Of a stretch of DNA of 18,567 nucleotides, positions 1-5,579 are shown piece by piece. The translations under genes and the position numbers were made by a program. This DNA comes from JABDGZ01 sp964483785 (GTDB lineage Bacteria > Omnitrophota > Gorgyraeia > Zapsychrales > Fredricksoniimonadaceae), in NCBI GenBank assembly GCA_964483785.1, contig CAZACW010000044.1, forward strand, positions 1 through 18,567, in the 5' to 3' direction. The notes below the pieces were generated by a model. That model saw only the letters and a program-made list of their open reading frames with translations, searched no databases and was not told the origin of the DNA. Numbering within the stretch: the stretch's first letter is position 1; every line of letters starts with the position of its first letter.

Positions 1-18
1 AGCCATTTTACCACGTAG

Positions 19-124
19 GGTGTGATTCCCTTATTTTTTACCGGACACTACTGTTAATGCATAATTACTTAATTTAGACTTAAGTTATTAAATTGCAATA
101 AGTTATCGAGATCTGACACCATTT
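19..124. repeat. Palindromic element family B, copy 1 (degenerate left half)
   Basis: The right half, from about position 59, closely matches the two complete family B copies at 2537-2648 and 4782-4893, including the terminal tip ATCTGACACCATTT (others have AACTGACACCATTT). The left half has diverged: only GGTGT at 19-23 remains of the expected tip GGTGTCAGTTCT. Around 41-48 it carries CCGGACAC, which instead resembles the tip of family A copy 2. The copy may be a chimera or a decayed element. No gene is visible between the window start and 175. Confidence 0.65.
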
Positions 125-157
125 TCCAAGAATACCATAAAAATTATGTAAAATGTT

Positions 158-172
158 TAGGCGGTCCGCCTA
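158..172. repeat. Short GC-rich perfect palindrome after the DUF2442 gene
   Basis: Seven-base arms TAGGCGG and CCGCCTA flank one central base. It lies just past the stop codon of the minus-strand DUF2442 gene and could fold in its transcript. No strong U-run follows, so it is at best a weak terminator. A related sequence with GGCGGACC occurs at 1261-1283. Confidence 0.45.
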
Positions 173-175
173 CAC

Positions 176-424
176 TTAATTATTATTTACGGTAGGTTTT
201 CCATCTAAATAGAGGGTATCAGGACAAAAATCTTGACCATGCGGCCATTCGATGCTTCCTAAGAAGGGGCGAACTGCATTGAAGAACTTCAAATCCTTTA
301 ATTCCTGAAAAACGCCAATGTCCAAGTACGGTTTAACATCAAACACTTTCCGCTCCCCATTGTCAAAGACAAGGTTCAAAGTGTAGTCAGGATTAGGCGT
401 AACTTCTTTTACTCTTGGATTCAT
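176..424 (-). CDS. DUF2442 domain protein
   Basis: An 82-residue protein spanning a whole DUF2442 domain. The family pattern is visible: 'P.V..V.P..DYTL.L.FDNGE...FD', then the 'PYL..G.F..L.D..FF' stretch and the C-terminal 'WPHGQDFCPDTLY' block. The molecular function is unknown. From recollection, DUF2442 genes often lie directly after DUF4160 genes, and such pairs have been suspected to be toxin-antitoxin-like. Here a broken DUF4160 reading frame ends 1 nt before this start (TAA-T-ATG), so translation was probably coupled to it. The upstream half of that partner and any promoter are missing, replaced by a family A element, so expression may be reduced or lost. Confidence 0.85.
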   Translation of the reverse strand: MNPRVKEVTPNPDYTLNLVFDNGERKVFDVKPYLDIGVFQELKDLKFFNAVRPFLGSIEWPHGQDFCPDTLYLDGKPTVNNN

Positions 425-425
425 A

Positions 426-551
426 TTATTTCAACGGTTCAATTTTAAATACTTCCTGGCCATTTACTGCCAACTGCCAGTCCGCCATTAATTCATCTTT
501 ATGGATTTCAATCCATGCCTGAACGAGTTTTAATTTAGCTGTATTGAATAA
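426..551 (-). pseudogene. DUF4160 gene remnant, 5' part lost at a palindromic element
   Basis: Reading the minus strand in the frame that ends in TAA at 426-428 gives about 41 residues, including 'KLKLVQAWIEIHKDEL' and then 'MADWQLAVNGQEVFKIEPLK'. That is the C-terminal half of a DUF4160 protein (family length roughly 80-90 residues). Similarity stops at about 550, exactly where the family A element begins, and inside the element the frame meets a TGA at 582-584. There is no plausible start codon. The gene is therefore truncated by the element, or by a deletion ending at it. Its stop codon is 1 nt from the DUF2442 start, consistent with a former two-gene operon. Confidence 0.75.
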
Positions 552-607
552 CTGGGACACATTACATTTTCTGGAAATTTCTCAAAATAATTCAATGTGT
601 CCCAGTT
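550..607. repeat. Palindromic element family A, copy 1
   Basis: A 58-bp element with perfect 14-base ends AACTGGGACACATT and AATGTGTCCCAGTT around an AT-rich, non-palindromic centre. It matches the copies at 1985-2042 and 3668-3724 in the same orientation. It supplies the last codons and stop of the dihydrofolate reductase-family gene and marks the breakpoint of the DUF4160 remnant. It resembles REP-like or miniature inverted-repeat elements; no transposase is present in the window. Confidence 0.85.
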
Positions 608-1245
608 TTTCTTAAAAGTACATGCATGGCGTTTTCGCCATATACCCGCTCAACAGGCTTAAATCCTAAACCATTCAAATCAATACCTGACAAAAGATTT
701 TCTCCTTGGCCTATATAAACAGGTGAATATGCCAAATGCATTTGATCAATCAAACCTGCTTGCAGGTATTGACGGATGGTGGCCGCTCCTCCTCCAATCC
801 GCACGTCCTTGGTTTTAGCCGCTTCTTTGGCCTGGGCTAATGCCGAGGCGATCCCATCACTCACGAAATTAAAAACGGTGCCGCCTTTCATGACAATCGG
901 AGTCCTTGGATAATGCGTTAACACAAAAACAGGCACGTGATACGGCGGCTCCTCACCCCACCAGCCTTTCCAAGATTCATCAGCCCAAGGTCCTCGGATG
1001 GGGCCGAACATATTACGCCCTAAAATCCAACTACCTACATTTTCAAAAGATCTCTCGGCCCAATCGTTATCAATCCCTGTGCTTCCGTTTTGTCCGCCAT
1101 GCATCTTATTGAACATTTTTGTTCTAAAGAACCAATCGAAAATTTCAGGACCTCTGACACCTAAAGGATTATGAATATCTTGATTTGGTCCTGCTGAAAA
1201 ACCATCGAGAGAGACTGAAAAAGCTGCGACTTTAACAATTCCCAT
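592..1245 (-). CDS. Dihydrofolate reductase-family (RibD C-terminal-like) protein
   Basis: A 217-residue protein with the RibD_C/DHFR-like fold pattern: N-terminal strand 'KVAAFSVSLDGF', the 'VFVLTHYPR' strand around the middle, and near the C-terminus 'VRIGGGAATIRQYLQAGLIDQMHL' in two parts (the glycine-rich NADPH-binding loop and following helix) and 'SPVYIGQGENLL'. Members are usually called dihydrofolate reductase family proteins; their substrate is normally unknown, and true folate reduction cannot be assumed. The start follows a GGAG Shine-Dalgarno site 6-7 nt upstream. The C-terminus is odd: the last residues T-G-T-H and the TGA stop are encoded inside the family A element at 550-607, so the original end may have been replaced. 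It stands alone between the doc toxin gene and the element. Confidence 0.85.
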   Translation of the reverse strand: MGIVKVAAFSVSLDGFSAGPNQDIHNPLGVRGPEIFDWFFRTKMFNKMHGGQNGSTGIDNDWAERSFENVGSWILGRNMFGPIRGPWADESWKGWWGEEPPYHVPVFVLTHYPRTPIVMKGGTVFNFVSDGIASALAQAKEAAKTKDVRIGGGAATIRQYLQAGLIDQMHLAYSPVYIGQGENLLSGIDLNGLGFKPVERVYGENAMHVLLRKTGTH

Positions 1246-1260
1246 TTATTGCTCCATAAA

Positions 1261-1292
1261 TTAGGCGGACCTGCTCTGCCTAAAGCTTTTTT
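1261..1292 (+). terminator. Possible hairpin followed by a T-run (plus strand reading)
   Basis: Arms TTAGGC (1261-1266) and GCCTAA (1278-1283) are followed on the plus strand by six T at 1287-1292. The geometry resembles a rho-independent terminator for plus-strand transcription, but no plus-strand gene precedes it. For minus-strand transcripts it lies between the doc gene and the reductase-family gene, without a good U-run. It shares GGCGGACC with the palindrome at 158-172, so it may be another short repeat instead. Confidence 0.25.
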
Positions 1293-1306
1293 ACCATCAA
1301 AGCCAC

Positions 1307-1687
1307 TTAAAGTTCTTTAAGAATTTGCGCAAATTGTTGCTTGCTAAGCATTCCCTTAGCTATGTTGAGTATGGCTTTCAATAATTTACCTTTTGGATCA
1401 TCCAAGGAAGTGCCATTGAGTTCTAAAAAAACTAAAGCGCTCGCTAAGGCTGTCCTTTTATTGCCATCGAAAAATGGGTGGTTCTGGCAAATATGAAAAG
1501 CGTACGCAGCGGCCATCAAAAATATGTCTTCATGCAGCCACTGGCCGGCAAAACTTGCATCAGGTTGTGCAAGAGCAGATTGGAGCAATCCCATATCTCT
1601 TACTCCCTTTTGCCCACCGTATAATTCTATTTGATTGTTATGAATATTGATGACTTCAGCTAAAGTCAAAAAGATAGGTGGATTCAT
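1307..1687 (-). CDS. doc: Doc-type (Fic fold) toxin, death-on-curing family
   Basis: A 126-residue single-domain Fic-fold protein, the usual length for Doc. The catalytic Fic motif is intact at residues 70-78, 'HPFFDGNKR', followed by 'TALASALVFLELNG' as in Doc proteins. Doc toxins phosphorylate elongation factor EF-Tu and stop translation; that activity is known for the family and inferred here. The gene begins 4 nt after the stop of an AbrB/MazE-type antitoxin gene, so the pair is co-translated. No strong Shine-Dalgarno site is seen, which fits coupling. The usual partner of Doc is Phd; here the partner is of the AbrB type. Both genes look complete. Confidence 0.9.
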   Translation of the reverse strand: MNPPIFLTLAEVINIHNNQIELYGGQKGVRDMGLLQSALAQPDASFAGQWLHEDIFLMAAAYAFHICQNHPFFDGNKRTALASALVFLELNGTSLDDPKGKLLKAILNIAKGMLSKQQFAQILKEL

Positions 1688-1691
1688 GGGC

Positions 1692-1916
1692 TCAAGCTAA
1701 AGCTTTTAAAGTTTGCCCATGTTTTCTATTAACCTTTTCCAAAGCTGATTTAAAAGCTTTTTCATGCCCAGCACCACGGACGGGAGAAATGACTATATTT
1801 TTGCCATCCGTAGATATTTCCAGTGAGGTTTTAGGAGTAATGTGCAGAATATCCAATATGGCTTTTTCTATAACAAGGGCCATGCTGTTCCCATGTGTCG
1901 TAAGTTTTTTAATCAT
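1692..1916 (-). CDS. AbrB/MazE-type antitoxin of the Doc toxin
   Basis: A 74-residue SpoVT/AbrB swapped-hairpin protein: 'KLTTHGNSMALVIEKAIL' followed by 'ITPKTSLEISTDGKNIVISP' in the next strands. Such antitoxins bind DNA through the N-terminal domain and bind the toxin through the C-terminal tail (here rich in Lys and Ala). The chosen start has GGAG 7 nt upstream. A longer frame reaching 1967 would run through the promoter and lacks support. It likely represses its own promoter at the 9-bp inverted repeat at 1943-1964. The toxin gene follows after 4 nt. The neighbour and domain make an antitoxin role very likely. Confidence 0.88.
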   Translation of the reverse strand: MIKKLTTHGNSMALVIEKAILDILHITPKTSLEISTDGKNIVISPVRGAGHEKAFKSALEKVNRKHGQTLKALA

Positions 1917-1942
1917 AAACGTTCTCCTGTATTCGATAGTTA

Positions 1943-1964
1943 CTACACTGTGTATACAGTGTAG
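1943..1964. promoter_or_regulatory. Probable operator of the AbrB-Doc operon
   Basis: An inverted repeat CTACACTGT-4 nt-ACAGTGTAG with perfect 9-base arms. It overlaps the predicted -10 box of the minus-strand promoter and lies 27 nt before the antitoxin start. The position suits autorepression by the AbrB-type antitoxin. Binding is inferred. Confidence 0.65.
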
Positions 1965-1986
1965 CACCTGAAGGCCTATAAGTCAA
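1958..1986 (-). promoter_or_regulatory. Sigma-70-like promoter of the AbrB-Doc operon
   Basis: On the minus strand, -35 TTGACT (1981-1986) and -10 TACACT (1958-1963) are separated by exactly 17 nt. The last two bases of the -35 site on the plus strand (1985-1986) are also the first bases of the family A element copy 2, so the element edge forms part of the promoter. Confidence 0.6.
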
Positions 1987-2042
1987 CCGGACACATTGCA
2001 TTTTTATGGAAATCTCTCAAAATAATTAAATGTGTCCTAATT
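1985..2042. repeat. Palindromic element family A, copy 2 (diverged)
   Basis: Tips AACCGGACACATT and AATGTGTCCTAATT flank a centre matching copies 1 and 3 in the same orientation (for example CTCAAAATAATT). It is followed directly by TGTCCCAATT (2043-2052), an extra half tip. It lies 12 nt beyond the cupin stop codon and directly upstream of the AbrB-Doc promoter. Confidence 0.8.
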
Positions 2043-2054
2043 TGTCCCAATTTT

Positions 2055-2513
2055 TTATTCATCAATGGGGAGTTTATGACGGGCAAATATATCTTTCACT
2101 CTCGCCATATCAGGCGCTTGATGGCTCGGCAAGGCGCTTAATTCAGCAAAAAATTTTTCAAAATTATCTGATGGGCTGACAAAGAAAAGTACGCACCCCT
2201 CTGCTGCCCCTGTATTTTTAAAGCCGTGAGATATATTCCTAGAGAAATTGAAAACATCGCCTTTCTTTCCCATGAACGTTTTCCCGCCAATAAAAATTTC
2301 AAACTCGCCATCTAAAATGGTGACGATTTCATCTTCCAGTTGATGCGTATGGGGCGGCACGCCCTGGCCCGATGAAATCAGACAGTCAAATACGAAATAC
2401 CTTTCGTTGGTTTCAGCGCCAGTTAGTTTGATTTGGACATCATTGCCTAACACAGTGATTTTTTGATTTTTAAAAAATCCTGCCGATCTCTTTTGATTAG
2501 TGGCTGTCTCCAT
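2055..2513 (-). CDS. Cupin domain protein
   Basis: A 152-residue single-domain cupin. The first cupin motif is 'GVPPHTHQLEDEIVTILDGE', with the metal-binding His-x-His and a following Glu. The second is 'GDVFNFSRNISHGFKNTG', with the last metal-binding His but Phe-Ser in place of the usual proline-containing turn. Substrate and reaction cannot be deduced; stand-alone cupins include isomerases, dioxygenases and sugar- or quercetin-binding proteins. The start is supported by GAGG about 8 nt upstream. The gene stands alone: 23 nt separate its start from the family B element upstream, and a family A element follows its stop. Its promoter must lie within or beyond the upstream element. Confidence 0.85.
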   Translation of the reverse strand: METATNQKRSAGFFKNQKITVLGNDVQIKLTGAETNERYFVFDCLISSGQGVPPHTHQLEDEIVTILDGEFEIFIGGKTFMGKKGDVFNFSRNISHGFKNTGAAEGCVLFFVSPSDNFEKFFAELSALPSHQAPDMARVKDIFARHKLPIDE

Positions 2514-2536
2514 ATTTTACCTCGCTTTTTAGTATT

Positions 2537-2648
2537 AATTGGTGTCAGTTCTGCCGAACTCTATATTTTTCAATAAGATAACACACAATGACTTAATTTA
2601 AATCTAACTCGTTATATTACAATATGTTGTCGAGAACTGACACCATTT
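2537..2648. repeat. Palindromic element family B, copy 2 (complete)
   Basis: A 112-bp element. The left end AATTGGTGTCAGTTCT and the reverse complement of the right end (AAATGGTGTCAGTTCT) match at 15 of 16 positions. Inside the left end is a small hairpin, AGTTC-TGCC-GAACT. Length, ends and orientation are the same as in the copy at 4782-4893. An extra tip copy, TGACACC (2649-2655), abuts the right end. Confidence 0.88.
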
Positions 2649-2656
2649 GACACCTT

Positions 2657-3646
2657 TTATCGGTTGCAGGACTGCATCATGGCCCTGCTTTGAGAACTGA
2701 ATTCATTGTTAAGGGCTGTTTGTTCATCCGCAGAGGACAAACGGGTCAAAGGTCTGTACGGGTTCGTGGCGCCGTCCACCTTAGGCATCTGGGTTCCGCC
2801 GGAGGCAGCGGAAGCCCTTACTGCCGCGATATCCGTAATCCAATCATCACGGTCCTTGCCCGAAGGATTAAGAGAATTCATCTTCTTTTCCATCATGTCA
2901 GCCATGATTTGATAGCGAAGGCCGGAGACCTGCTGCATGCAATTGGAACCTCCACCGTGCGCCCGATTGAAAAAATCCTCCCTGGCCCTTCTATGCTGTT
3001 TACGGTATTGCTCCACGGCCTCATCGCCGGTAGGCCCAAAATCAGTGATCAATTCAGTACGGTGGCCGACACCCATATGGTCCGCGCCTTCACATTTATT
3101 GTAAATGCGGTTGCGCAGCCTCATGAATTCGGCGTTCACCCAGACCTGGTCTTCCTCCGAGATGTCCGAAAGATAACGCTGTGATTTGGGCTGGCCGGCG
3201 ATCGTAGGATCATCGGAACCTTGCTGTTGGGCCTGCCTTGCCCCATCCAGGTCCTCCTGAAGATTTTTGCGCTGTTGGTCATTCAAAGAATCATTCTTGA
3301 ATTTATATTCAATGCGGTCCCCCAGCATTTTCATCCGGTATCCGCGAATGGGCGCCATGCACTGGTCCATTCCTTCGTTATAATCCATGCAGGTGGCTGT
3401 ACGGTGCCCGTCGCAGCTGCCATGATATTGAAGGGTCAGGGGATGGTCGGCATCAGCGCCGTTTGAGCCGCTTGACCCGTCATTGCTCTGCGCTTTCTGG
3501 TCCATTTGCTGGGCCGCCTGATTGAGCTTGTTGGCAGCGTCATTGAGCGCATCAAAAAATCCGGCATATGATTTTGAAGGGGAGCTTAAAATCAATCCTG
3601 CCATCAACACAATTAAACTTAATAATTTTAATAATCGGGGATTCAT
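2657..3646 (-). CDS. Secreted cysteine-containing protein of unknown function
   Basis: A 329-residue protein I do not recognise. It begins with a signal peptide: Arg/Lys near the start, a hydrophobic core over about residues 6-20, and a likely cleavage site after 'SYA' at residue 28. A Gln/Asn/Ala-rich, probably helical segment follows (about 30-55), then a Ser/Gly/Asn-rich linker. The remainder has six cysteines (two in 'CDGHRTATC', then one each in 'DQC', 'NKC', 'SNC' and 'QSC'), enough for three disulfides in the periplasm. The central part is highly charged and Gln-rich. The start has AAGGAG at 6 nt spacing. The family B element begins 9 nt after its stop, and a family A element lies 21 nt upstream, so it forms a single-gene unit. 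Confidence 0.75.
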   Translation of the reverse strand: MNPRLLKLLSLIVLMAGLILSSPSKSYAGFFDALNDAANKLNQAAQQMDQKAQSNDGSSGSNGADADHPLTLQYHGSCDGHRTATCMDYNEGMDQCMAPIRGYRMKMLGDRIEYKFKNDSLNDQQRKNLQEDLDGARQAQQQGSDDPTIAGQPKSQRYLSDISEEDQVWVNAEFMRLRNRIYNKCEGADHMGVGHRTELITDFGPTGDEAVEQYRKQHRRAREDFFNRAHGGGSNCMQQVSGLRYQIMADMMEKKMNSLNPSGKDRDDWITDIAAVRASAASGGTQMPKVDGATNPYRPLTRLSSADEQTALNNEFSSQSRAMMQSCNR

Positions 3647-3667
3647 CTTCTCTCCTTTTTGACGAAA

Positions 3668-3724
3668 AACTGGGACACATTACATTTTCGGGAATTTCTC
3701 AAAATAATTCAATGTGTCCCAATT
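3668..3724. repeat. Palindromic element family A, copy 3; may also terminate the GH18-like gene
   Basis: A 57-bp element with ends AACTGGGACACATT and AATGTGTCCCAATT and the same centre as copy 1. On the minus strand it follows the GH18-like gene, encodes that gene's final residues and TGA, and forms a long hairpin whose 3' arm runs into CAGTTTTTCG. That resembles an intrinsic terminator. The next gene starts 21 nt further on. Confidence 0.85.
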
Positions 3725-4776
3725 TCTTTTCCGTCCAGTTTAAAGAAAACTATGCCGTTGAGTCCATATTTACGCGCCAGGGCGATTTTCATCTGTATGC
3801 CGACGCTGTCACTGACTGTAATTAAATGCCGCAGACCCGCTTCATCGAAACTCAAAGATAACTCTCCCCCGGCATTACGCCAAGGGATTATTTTATGCGC
3901 CTGGGCAAGTTCCATGGCCTGCGCAAAAGACAAACTTTGGAAGCATTTAATCTGCCAATCCCCTTCCCGGCCGCTCATGACAAAATCCCAGGCATACGTT
4001 GGGATGCCCAAAACAATCTTGGCGTGATCTATATTGCGCAGAGAATAGGCAATGACCTCCTCAACCCAGGCAATATCAGCGTTCGGTACATACGATTCCT
4101 GGAACCTGTCTGTCCAAATTTTCCCGCCCTTGGTCTGCACAAACTGGTCATAGGCCATGATGCGCACTTTATCACAATACCTGTTCATGACTGCGTAATC
4201 ATTGGCCCAGGCCATGGCCTGGACGCCTTTCCAACCATGATGCACAAAATCAGAGGTCCTGGGTTCCAGCGTAACATACAGCAGATATCCCTTGGATTTA
4301 AGAAGCGCGGAGAGTTCTTGGATGAAACTCGAAAACAGTCCCTTGTCCTGCAAATCCTTGCCTTCATAATCAATATCTATGCCTGTAAAACCATTTTGAT
4401 CCGCTAACTTGAGGATATTGGCGATATGTTCCCGACGGCGTTGAGGGTTGCTAAAAATAAAATGCATGGCCGGCGCATCTGTCCAAAGCAGGGTGGGAAT
4501 GATCTTGATATGATTTTTCCTGCAGACATCCAGCAATTCTTTCCAAAATGGCCCGTTTAATTTCAGTGTGTCCGCAAGACTGCCGTCTGGGTTGACTTCA
4601 AAGGCAAAAGGGCTGATTTCATCGAAAAAATGAAGCTTATCTAAAATGGCTTGCTCATGTCCTTGATCGACCCAATAAGGGACCCACGCCCCTCTCGTAA
4701 ACTTGGTATTTGTCGCGGCATCCGCGTTAGCGCACCCTAACAGGACAATCATGCCAACAACGCATAATTTTAACAT
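3709..4776 (-). CDS. GH18-like glycoside hydrolase, probable lipoprotein
   Basis: A 355-residue exported protein with a glycosyl hydrolase 18 TIM barrel. The catalytic-strand motif is 'GFTGIDIDYEG', residues 129-139: the DxxDxDxE pattern keeps D134, D136 and the acid E138, but its first Asp is Thr (131). Other family signs are 'VRIMAYDQF' and 'IVLGIPTYAWDF'. It resembles the YaaH/SleL-like branch, acting on cell-wall or other GlcNAc glycans; the substrate is inferred. The N-terminus has 'VLLGC', a lipobox with Cys15, so lipoprotein processing is likely. No Shine-Dalgarno site is seen: the family B element ends 5 nt before the ATG, and an in-frame TAA excludes an earlier start. The last residues G-T-H and the stop come from the family A element. 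Confidence 0.82.
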   Translation of the reverse strand: MLKLCVVGMIVLLGCANADAATNTKFTRGAWVPYWVDQGHEQAILDKLHFFDEISPFAFEVNPDGSLADTLKLNGPFWKELLDVCRKNHIKIIPTLLWTDAPAMHFIFSNPQRRREHIANILKLADQNGFTGIDIDYEGKDLQDKGLFSSFIQELSALLKSKGYLLYVTLEPRTSDFVHHGWKGVQAMAWANDYAVMNRYCDKVRIMAYDQFVQTKGGKIWTDRFQESYVPNADIAWVEEVIAYSLRNIDHAKIVLGIPTYAWDFVMSGREGDWQIKCFQSLSFAQAMELAQAHKIIPWRNAGGELSLSFDEAGLRHLITVSDSVGIQMKIALARKYGLNGIVFFKLDGKEIGTH

Positions 4777-4781
4777 TTTTT

Positions 4782-4893
4782 AATTGGTGTCAGTTCTGCC
4801 GAACTCTATATGTTTCAATAGGATAAAACATAATTACTTAATTTAGATTTAACTTATTGAATTACAATAGGTTATCGAGAACTGACACCATTT
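4782..4893. repeat. Palindromic element family B, copy 3 (complete)
   Basis: A 112-bp element with the same ends as the copy at 2537-2648 (AATTGGTGTCAGTTCT on the left, AGAACTGACACCATTT on the right), the same orientation and a clearly related centre. It encodes the last six codons and stop of the upstream START-domain gene and ends 5 nt before the start of the GH18-like gene. It therefore fills the whole intergenic space. Confidence 0.88.
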
Positions 4894-5501
4894 AACTCGA
4901 TGAGCTTTCGGAAATTTTTCAGGCTGTACAAGGGTGTGTCGACGGATATTTTGTTGACCAAGGTAGGAGGAATGGAGCCGGCTGGGTCCGTATGCTGCTG
5001 AAAAAACATCTCTGTCTGATTGTTGGGAAGCGGCTTAAACGACCATAAAGACTTGATGGTCCGGACGCGGACCATGCCCCGGACATGAGGCAAACGGTCA
5101 GGCAGGGCTGTCAGCGAATAATTGATGCTCCCGTCGGACGAGTCATCGGTGCGGGTGCGCCTGAAAACAAAATCCCGGGCCGCCACCGGCCAAGGCAGAT
5201 GCAGGATCAAATAAATGACCTTATTATTGGGATTTTCATTCTGGACCAGTTCAGAGCGCACGCACTGATAGTACCAGCGCTGTATCTGCTTTTCATCTTC
5301 AAATAAGGCGATGACCTTAGGAATCGGCGCGTCGATGATCGCGTGGGCCCTATATTCAATGATGGGAGAGCCTTCCACACTGCGTATATAGACAGGAATT
5401 CCGTCCTCGTTTAATTTCAACCGCCAGGGCCCGTCCTGGGCCAAAAGCCGGCCGGGACAGGTTGAGCAAAGAAAAATCAGTAAAACGAGCAGGATTCTCA
5501 T
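4872..5501 (-). CDS. Secreted START/SRPBCC-domain protein
   Basis: A 209-residue protein with a START-type lipid-binding fold. Family features include 'DGIPVYIRSVEGSPIIEYRA' near residues 30-50, 'IDAPIPKVIALFEDEKQIQRW' in two adjoining stretches, and 'LPWPVAARDFVFRR'. A signal peptide covers about the first 20 residues. START proteins bind hydrophobic ligands in a cavity; the ligand here is unknown. I prefer this start because AAGAGG lies 9 nt upstream and the promoter at 5540-5568 would leave only a few bases before the alternative ATG at 5525 (217 residues). The C-terminus is altered: the final N-G-V-S-S-R and TAA lie in family B element copy 3, so the original end may be lost. Confidence 0.8.
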   Translation of the reverse strand: MRILLVLLIFLCSTCPGRLLAQDGPWRLKLNEDGIPVYIRSVEGSPIIEYRAHAIIDAPIPKVIALFEDEKQIQRWYYQCVRSELVQNENPNNKVIYLILHLPWPVAARDFVFRRTRTDDSSDGSINYSLTALPDRLPHVRGMVRVRTIKSLWSFKPLPNNQTEMFFQQHTDPAGSIPPTLVNKISVDTPLYSLKNFRKLIELNGVSSR

Positions 5502-5539
5502 CAGATTGAGCCTCTTATTAAGCATTGACCGGAGACGGA

Positions 5540-5568
5540 ATTATACAATTTCTTGACCTTATAAGCAA
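5540..5568 (-). promoter_or_regulatory. Sigma-70-like promoter of the START-domain gene
   Basis: On the minus strand, -35 TTGCTT (5563-5568) and a perfect -10 TATAAT (5540-5545) are separated by 17 nt. It lies in the 54-nt gap between the channel gene and the START gene. It marks the border between the housekeeping run and the accessory region. Confidence 0.7.
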
Positions 5569-5579
5569 GCAGGGAAAAA

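Noticed and set aside
1917..1967. Longer antitoxin reading frame starting at 1967
   Set aside because: It would start upstream of the expected transcription start, within the promoter and operator; the ATG at 1916 has a good GGAG site and the normal AbrB N-terminus.
1..4893. Integron cassette array with attC sites
   Set aside because: Genes followed by palindromes suggested attC, but the elements lack the GTTRRRY/RYYYAAC core sites and no integrase gene is in the window.
1..4893. CRISPR array
   Set aside because: The repeats are dispersed between genes, with spacing from several hundred to over a thousand bases, not regular short spacers, and no cas gene is seen.
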